64,000 nucleotides of DNA from positions 248,001 through 312,000 of the forward strand of contig JAREIK010000385.1 in the NCBI GenBank assembly GCA_029783825.1, read 5' to 3'. The translations under genes were made by a program, and so were the position numbers. Positions 50,801 through 59,800 of this stretch are shown here, piece by piece. Numbering within the stretch: the first letter of the stretch is position 1; each line of letters opens with the position of its first letter. The notes below the pieces were generated by a model that did not search any database, was not told the DNA's origin, and saw nothing but the letters and a program-made list of their open reading frames with translations. The stretch is from Sapria himalayana. Lineage: Eukaryota > Streptophyta > Magnoliopsida > Malpighiales > Rafflesiaceae.

Positions 50801-53800
50801 GCATGTCATCATAAAAAGATCATACAAAATATCTAAAGTATATTTTCTCTGAGAAAAAAAAAATACCACTAGTGTTTGTATTCTCAATATATTGAAAATA
50901 TCTTAAAAATTATAAATCTTTCATCTGAAATTCTATATGCAAAGTAGTTTCAGTTGAATTTATCCAAAGGAATCTTGGAAATGACTAACAATACTAACAA
51001 CATAAGTGATGTATAGTCTAAAGCATATATGATTCTAAAGCATATTAGATAGTTTATATAGTTACAGTTAGATAGTTTAGTTTTTTGATGATTCTTTTAT
51101 ATTTGGAGTAAACTGAGAAATTGGTACTTGTGGATAGGTCAATACTAGGATCAAGTAGTGTGTTGACTAGTATCAATTTCATCATAAAAAGATCATACAC
51201 AATATCTAAAGCATATTTTTCTGAGAAAAAAAAATACCATATGAGTTTATATTCTCAATGTATTGAAAATACCTAAGAAAATCCAAATTATTTGTCTAAA
51301 CTTTGATATATAAAATAATTTCAGTTGAGTTATGTCTAATTGATATTTTCTTATAACCAGAATATCATTAATAAATATTAATAACATCACATATTTCACC
51401 TTTGATTCAAGTAAATAAAAATAGGCATAGTCAAATAGACACCTCTTAAGGCCAATAGTGGTGAGTGCTAAATAGAACCTACTAGATCATATCCTATGAG
51501 ATTACTTTATGTCATAAAGAGCCTTTTATAGTATACACATTATACTTTCACTCTTGTAATAGTAAAATTTTATAGCTACTAAATAATTCCTTCCTTGTCA
51601 AGATTACCATGAAAATATATATTTATCATGTCCTGCTAGTATCATAATTATTAAAGGTACGCCTGAAGCCTAGGCTCCACCAAGCCCAGGCAAAAGTGCC
51701 TCACCTCAAGCACCCCATCACCCTTAAAATATATTATTCCTAAAGTCTCCCTATACAAATCAATTATTCGTAAATCTCTCTCTCCCCACAAATCATATTA
51801 TTCTCAAAGCCTCATTTTTTCCACACTCTTGAAAATTGATATCTTAGAATTTTGTATGTTTTATTATTAAAATTTTATTTTTTTATTTTATAACTTTTAA
51901 TATTTATGATAATAGGAATACTAATAATGTATATATTTTTTATATTTGATGTCATTTACTTATTTGTATTATATTAATAGATAAAAACTTTAGATAATAT
52001 TTAGGGTAAATATATAATTATATATATATATATATATATTAGGTAGAGATACTCGTAAAAAAAACTAACACTTTAATTGTCTTGTATTTTTGCACCTTAA
52101 ATAAATATGACTAGTATATGATTCACCTGTGAGAAGCATCAACATAAAGCAAAACTTGACATTGTTCGTCTTAGCTACAATGAAAAAAGTATTCCAATAA
52201 TTCATACTCATAAGTTTGTGTGAATTTTTTGACGACTAATCTAGACTCAAGTTGATAATCTTTCCCTTTAGGTGTGGTGTTCACCATATACACTTATTTG
52301 TTTTTCACTAGTCTTCATGAAGGTTTCACAATAAGATCTCATATATGATTAGAAGTGATTGTGTTGAATTAATCCAAAATAAACTATCATCATCTTAAAT
52401 GACTAAGTTTCTTGAAAATAATATGAAAGACAATACAATTATCAAGATAGTATAAAAAACTAGAATACGTATTACCAAATCAAAAATAAGAGAGTACTTG
52501 TGACAATGAGTGTTGGGTAAAACACGTTTTTAGGTTTTTTTGTAGATTAATCAAAAAGTCTAAGTCATTATTCTGAACTAAATTAGCTGATACAATATGA
52601 GGTTTGTTGAGATGAAATTATGCACATATATATTTGATATACAATTAGAGGTGTCAAATGGGATGGGCCGGGGTGGGCCGGCCCAGCCCATTTTTTTTGA
52701 GCACAGGCGTGCTTTCGTGCCGGGCCAGGCACGGCACGGTTACTGTACCATGCTGAGCCAGGCACGGCACGGTTTAAAAAAGCCAACCCCCGCACGGCAC
52801 GACACAGCCCGCCTGGCCTGGCCGTACGGGCCAGTAAAGAATTTTTTTTTAAAATTATTTTGTTTTAATTTTTATTTTGTTTATATAAATTATTAAATTA
52901 TATATAAAATTATAGATAATGTATAATATTATATATTTATAATATGAAAAATGTTAAATTTTATTAAAATTACAAAGTTAATTTTTTTTATAATGTAATA
53001 TAAAATTAGTTTAAAATTTATTAGAATTATATAATATAGTTATAAATTTTTAAATTAAAAATTAAAACAAAAAATAAATAAAACAATAAATAATGTTAAA
53101 AAATTAAAAATTAAAAAAAATATAAGCAAACCAAATGAAAAATGACCAATCAGCCATTAGATACCGTATGTCCGAACTAAATAAATTACAGTTTCAGCGT
53201 AGCGTATAAATAAAGCGTACAATCAATAAAAAATAAAATATCGAAATCAAAAAATAGTAGATCATTATCAATCGTCAATTGGCATATCATGAACATCATC
53301 AGCCGCAACATCAATATCAGTATCATATGGATCATCATCATCAGCAATCAACTCTTCCGCTATCGCAGTAGATACAACTATAGTCCATGTCCTAGTCTCA
53401 GCTCCAGCACGATTATGGATGATAAACCTCGAATCATCTCAATCCTTCAAATAAGCCAATGCCTCAATAATGTCTGGACGTAATCTCGATCTGCTATCTG
53501 AAATCACATTCACTACAACAGAAAAAGCAGACTCCGATACTACGCTCGACAGCAGAGGAGTCAGTAGATCCCGTGTCATCCTAGATAGCACGGGAAAGAT
53601 GGACTCATATGATTTCCATCACTGTAATATATCAAGATTCTTAGTATCAGAATGTTATAGGATTAAGCAGTAATCGGTATCTAAGTATCGAGAAAGCTCA
53701 CTTCTATGTAATGGTCCACCCCTATGTTTTCCCCTCACTAGCTGAATGGAAAAATCATCTCCGAACAAGGTATCTAAGTTCGTAATCATAGTCTCACTAC

Positions 53801-56800
53801 TACCACCACCATACCTAGTATCGTAGTATGTGAATAGGCCAGTCAACTTCTCGTGAATGAACCGTTCAGGTGGCTCTTCCAGGTTCATGCACGAGAAAAT
53901 GTAAGTCATGGTGTTTTCTACCCCTTCCACCTTAACCCTGGGGTCTATGCATGCAGCGAGGCAATAAAGAGATGGAACGGTGGACCAGTACTTCAAGTAC
54001 TAGGTTTCCATCTCTGCAACCATATGGCTAAGTATCGGGTCACCTCTATACTTCCTAAATATACTAATAATGTTGCATATGCACTGGAGTGCAATGCAGG
54101 TCGTGGTTGTATAAACCGACGAACACATGTTCATCGTGTCATAAAAAATCTTCAGGAATTTCATAAATGAAATTCCTGAAGTCCAGTCAGTATTATCAAT
54201 AATAAGTTCGTCACTCTTACTATTGATGTAGTTAGATATTATGTGTTCGTATTCAACACATGATTCTAATATCAGGTACGTGTAATTCCAACGATGTCTC
54301 ACATCTGATTGAAATTTTTTCTTCTTAAGATTCACAGACAAATAGAGACTACCAAACTCTTGTTATCTACGAGGAATACGAATATATTTTAGTGCATTAC
54401 GTATATTATCCAACGAGGGGGAACACACATTTATCCGCTTGAACAATCAGGTTAATCACGTGACACATGTATCTGACATGAAAGATCTATCCTAATGGTG
54501 CGTCTTTAATATTTCTAACAAACATGTTAATTGCTACTCTATTATTAGATGCGTTATCGATTGTGATACTAAAAATTTTATTTTGAATTTTATATTCCCT
54601 AAAGATTTTTATCATACACTCAAAAATGGCCGAGTCATTATGAGGATGAAGAATCTCGGAGAATCCTAAATTTTTTTTTTCATAGTCCAGTTAGAATCTA
54701 TATAATGGCTGGTGAGACATGCATAAAATGATTCATCGTGACTTGCCCAAATATTGGACGTCACGGACACCACTCCACACAAACTCCTCAATGTAGTATG
54801 GGTTGTCAACGCACTCATTTAAATATAACCTCATCAATCATCTCACATAATTATGTTTAAATTGCATAATGAGTTGTCTGATATTGATCAATTTATCTTT
54901 TTATCAATAACTAAGTAATATTATTGTATAAGTAGAATGTCCTAGACAAGTATATTGATATAGCTAAGGCTTATATCTTCTTGCATGTGTAGCAAGAATC
55001 AAATATATTGATCATATTCAGGTTAATTTACTCTCAAAGATAAATTAATAACGGTTGAAAAAGAGAGAGAGAGAGAGAGAGAGAACCTTGAGTCATTATT
55101 TTTTTTCTTGGCTTCTAGCTCTTTCCCTTATATTTCACACTCCCCCTCAAACTGGAGCATATACGTCATATGCACCAAGTTTGTTACAAATGTATTTAAT
55201 CCTAGGACGATTGAGAGATTTAGTGAAGATATCTGCTAGTTGATCATCTGAATTAACAAAACTTGTAGCAACACATCCTGATGCGATCTTCTCTCTAATG
55301 AAGTGACAATCAACTTCAATATGTTTGGTCCTTTCATGAAAGACTGGATTGGATGCAATATGTAATGCGGCATGGTTATCACAGATGAGTTTCATCTCAT
55401 CATCCTTTTCAAATCTCAATTCTCGAAGAAGATGTTTCAACCATATGAGTTCACATGTTGTCAAAGTCATAGCTCGATATTTGGTTTCAGCGCTAGATCT
55501 CGCTACTACATCTTGTTTCTTATCCTTCCAAGATATTAGATTACCTCCAATAAAAACACAGTACCCTAAAGTAGAACGTCTATCTGTGGGTGAGCCAGCC
55601 CAATCTGCATCTGTGTAACCAAAAACCTGAGTATGACCTCTGTTCTCGTACAACACACCTTGGCCTGGTGTACTTTTGATATATCGAAGAATGCAGATTA
55701 CGGCATCCCAATGGCTATCACATGGTGACTGTAGGAATTGACTAACAATACTCACAGGAAAAGAAATGTCTGGACGAGTAATGGTGAGATTGTTCAATTT
55801 TCCTACGAGTCGTCGATATCTCTCAGGGTCTCCTAAAGGCTCCCCATGTCCTGGTACAAGTTTGACATTTGGATCCATAGGTGTGTCTACCGGTTTATAA
55901 TCTAACATACCGGTATCTTCCAGGATGTCTAAAGCATACTTCCTTTGGGAAAGGACCACAACGAAACTGGATTGAGCTATCTCAATTCTCAAGAAATACT
56001 TGAGTTTCCCCAAATCTTTGGTCTGAAATTGGGTAAAAAGATCTTGCTTTAGTTTCTGAATACCATCTTGATCATTGCCTGTAATGACAATGTCATCCAC
56101 ATAAATAACTAGATAAATACACTGTCCCAATGAGTTATGATGATAGAAAACTGAATGGTTTGCTGTACTGCGAAGCATGCCAAACTCTTGAACAACATAA
56201 CTAAAACGACCAAACCATGCTCGAGGAGATTGTTTCAAGCCATATAGAGAACGACGTAACTTGCACACTAAACCAGACTCTCCTTGAGCAACAAAACCAG
56301 GAGGTTGCTCCATATAAACTTCCTCGGCAAGATCACCATGAAGGAATGCATTTTTAATATCCAGCTGATAAAGAGGCCAAGAACACATAGCAGCCATGGA
56401 GAGAAGCAGGCGAACAGAAGCAATCTTGGCAACAGGGGAGAATGTGTGCATAATCAGAACCATAAATCTAAGTATAGCCTTTAGCAACTAAGTGGGCCTT
56501 AAGGCAATCAACCTGACCATCAACACCAACCTTAATTACATAGACCCAACGACAACCAACTGTAGATTTACCAGAGGGTAAAACAACAAGATCCCAAGTG
56601 CCATTAGAGTGTAGAACAGTCATTTCATCCACCATTGCCTGTCGCCAGCCTGGATGGGAAAGAGCTTCATGGGTGCTCTTTGGAAGAGAAACATAGGATA
56701 TAGCAGAGACAAAAGCAGAATAGGGTGAAGATAATCGATGATAACTCAAAAAATTGTAAATAGGATGAGGATTATAAGTAGAGCGATTACCTTTCCGAAT

Positions 56801-59800
56801 AGCAATGAGTAAGTCATCAGGAGAGGGTGGAGCCGGGGTAGGAGAAGCCGAAGGGATAGGAAGTGAGTCAGCAGGTGCCTCAGCAAACGACAGAGGAGCA
56901 TCGACAAGAGGGCGACGATGATAAACCTGAAGTGTCCAGGAGGCACAACATCAGGTGAAGAGACAATGGGAATGAGCAAGACTACAGAAATAGAAAGAGA
57001 CTCAGAAGTGGTGGAAAAGAATGGTGAGTCCTCAAAGAAAGTAACATCAGCGGAGATAAAGTAGCGATGAGTCTCAAGAGAATAACAATGATAACTCTTC
57101 TGAAGTCTGGAATATCCCAAGAAGAGACACCTCATGGCTTTGGCTGAAAGCTTGTCCTGTCCAGGAGTGAGAATATGAACAAAGCAAGTACAACCAAAGA
57201 CACGAGGATGAAGGAAATAAAGTGGTTGGTCAGGGAAGAGAAGGGAATGAGGAATCTGATCATGTAAAACAGAGGAGGGCATACGATTAATCAAATAACA
57301 AGCGGTAAAAACAGTATCCCCCCAAAAACGAAGAGGAACATTACTATGGAGGAGGATAGTACGAGCTGTCTCAACAAGATGTCAATTCTTGCGCTCAGCT
57401 ACCTCATTTTGTTTAGGAGTATGAGCACAAGAAGACTGATGAAGAATCTCATGATGAGACATAAATGAAGTAAAGGGGGATGAAAAATATTCCTTGGCAT
57501 TGTCACTGCGTAACACGCGAATAGAAATATTGAATTGGGTCTGGATTTCAACATAAAATTTCTGAAAAATAGAAAATAACTCAGCTCGATTTTTCATTAA
57601 AAATAACCAAGTACATCGAGAATAGTCATTAATAAAAGTGATAAAATACTGAAATCCTAAAGTATACGCAGTCCGACAAGGACCCCAAACATCAGTGTGG
57701 ACAAGCTCAAAAGGAGACTTTGCCCAATTATCCAAATGCTTTGGGAACGAGATACGAGTATGTTTCCCAAGTTAACATGACTCACACGAAAGCGATGACA
57801 AAGTGGAAAAACGAGAGACCATCTTCTGGAACTTGGAGAGACTGGGGTGGCCCAAATGACTGTGAATGAAGAGGAGCATCAGTGGAAATGCAAACTGCAG
57901 GAGATGAATCCGAGGTGAGGTGATAGATGCCTTGAGACTAACATCCTATGCCAATCGTCTTCCTCGTACTTCGATCCTGCAATGTTACAAATTTATCAGA
58001 AAAGGTAATAGAGCAATTAAGAGTACGAGTGATTTTGCTGATGGAAATAAGATTAAAAGGACATTTAGGAGTATAAAGGACAGAAGTGAGAGGTAGAGAA
58101 GGTAGAAGAAGGGCCAAACTAATACTTTTAGCCACAGTTTGAGAATCATTAGCTAAGGTAACAGTAGGTAAAGCAGAGATAGTAGAAATAGAGGAGAAAA
58201 GATCCTTATTACCAGATATGTGATCAGAAGCTCCAGAATCTAGAATCCAGGGTCCAAGAGAAGATGTGTGGGTAAGGCAGGCAGATGTATTACCAGGCTG
58301 GGCAACAGAGGCAACAGAAGCCTGATATGCCTGAGATGCGGAGGAGCTCGGAGGCTGAGGCAGCTGAAAATCAGAGGACTGGACCATATGGGCAGTGCGA
58401 GGAGGCCGTCCATGTAACTGATAGCAACGATCACGAGTGTGGCCAAGTTTATTGCAATAGGTGCAATGAGGACGTTGACCCCTACCTCGGTTACCTCTGC
58501 GGCCTCCTTGAGTGGTAGTGTGAGAAACTAACACAGAAGAATCTGAAGTACTATCAGATGGAAAAGTCTGAGTGGACGAGATATGAAGGAGGCGAGCAAA
58601 CACATCATCCAATGACGGAACTGATGAACTGCCAAGAATCTGATCGCGGATAGGCTCAAGATCCAGACGGAGGCCAATAAGAGTAAGGACCATGAAGAAC
58701 TTATCAAGCTGTATTTGTTGAGCCCCAACATCATAAGTAAGAGGCATCACAGTCAAGAACTCTTCCTTAAGAGAAGCAATCTGACCAATATAAGTAGATA
58801 GATCCAAGTCCTGTTGGCTGAGATGGACAATAGCAGAAGCCACCTTATAAAGATGCTGGATATCATTCGTGTATAATTCTTTAGCTTGAGTCCATAATTT
58901 AAAATAAGTTTTGTAAGCCCGAAGATGAAGAAGAATCTTAGGATCAACTGATTGCCACAATATACTACATAACTGGACATCTATCTTCCTCCACTGTACG
59001 CGGTCAACCTCATGGATATATGTCTCCTGTGTAACCAGGTGATCCTCATATCCTTGACTCATAAACCATAGTTCAACAGAAGCTGATCAGGAAAGATAAT
59101 TGTCACTGCTAACCAATTTCTCCAAAGTAATCATAGGAGATCCAGATATAATAGATGAAAAAATGGAAGTTTTAGCAGCCATATCTACTTCAGATTGAAA
59201 AGAGCCCTAGTACAGCTCCAGATTGTGGCGTGGCAGCACCCGAAAGGTTGAAGAGGCAAGGAACAGGGTTTCTGAACTGAAGCATGGATATGGTAGATGG
59301 CAATCTGTTGCTGATGACAAGACCTTGCAGATTACGGAGGCTATTGGTCAGGAATTGAATCTCCCTGTGATAAATCTGCCAAAAACAGTACGACCTGGAT
59401 ACCCAACAGTTGGTGGTGATGGCAGCACTGATTTTGCAAACAATGGTCAGGTTGTGAGCTCGGGACAGACTCCACAGGTATGGTCTAGTTTTCTAGGAGG
59501 TAACTGATAGTGATATGGGTCACATACGCCAGTGATTTTGTTCAGTTTTGCAAGAGGCGGCTGTTCCGAGCGATGGAGACGATCCCGTGTGTGAAGAAGA
59601 AGGCGGGTGCAGAGGTGGATCGACGGGTCGGAAAGCTTCGGGAGAGAAAGCTTCGGAAAGCTTTCACGTCGGAAAGCTTCGAAAGCTTCGGAAAGCTTTC
59701 AGATCGCGTTCACCACGCTTCCGCAACCTTGCTCTGATACCATGTTGAAAAAGAAAGAGAGAGAGAAAGAGAGAAAACCTTGAGTCATTATTTTTTTTCT

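Noticed and set aside
52597..52896. Open frames on both strands over the GC-rich block
   Set aside because: They cover the subterminal repeats of hAT copy 3 and are explained by the GGCACGG motif array.
55349..56484. Plus-strand frames of 66-89 codons opposite copia pol
   Set aside because: They are antisense shadows of the well-supported minus-strand RT-RNase H frame.
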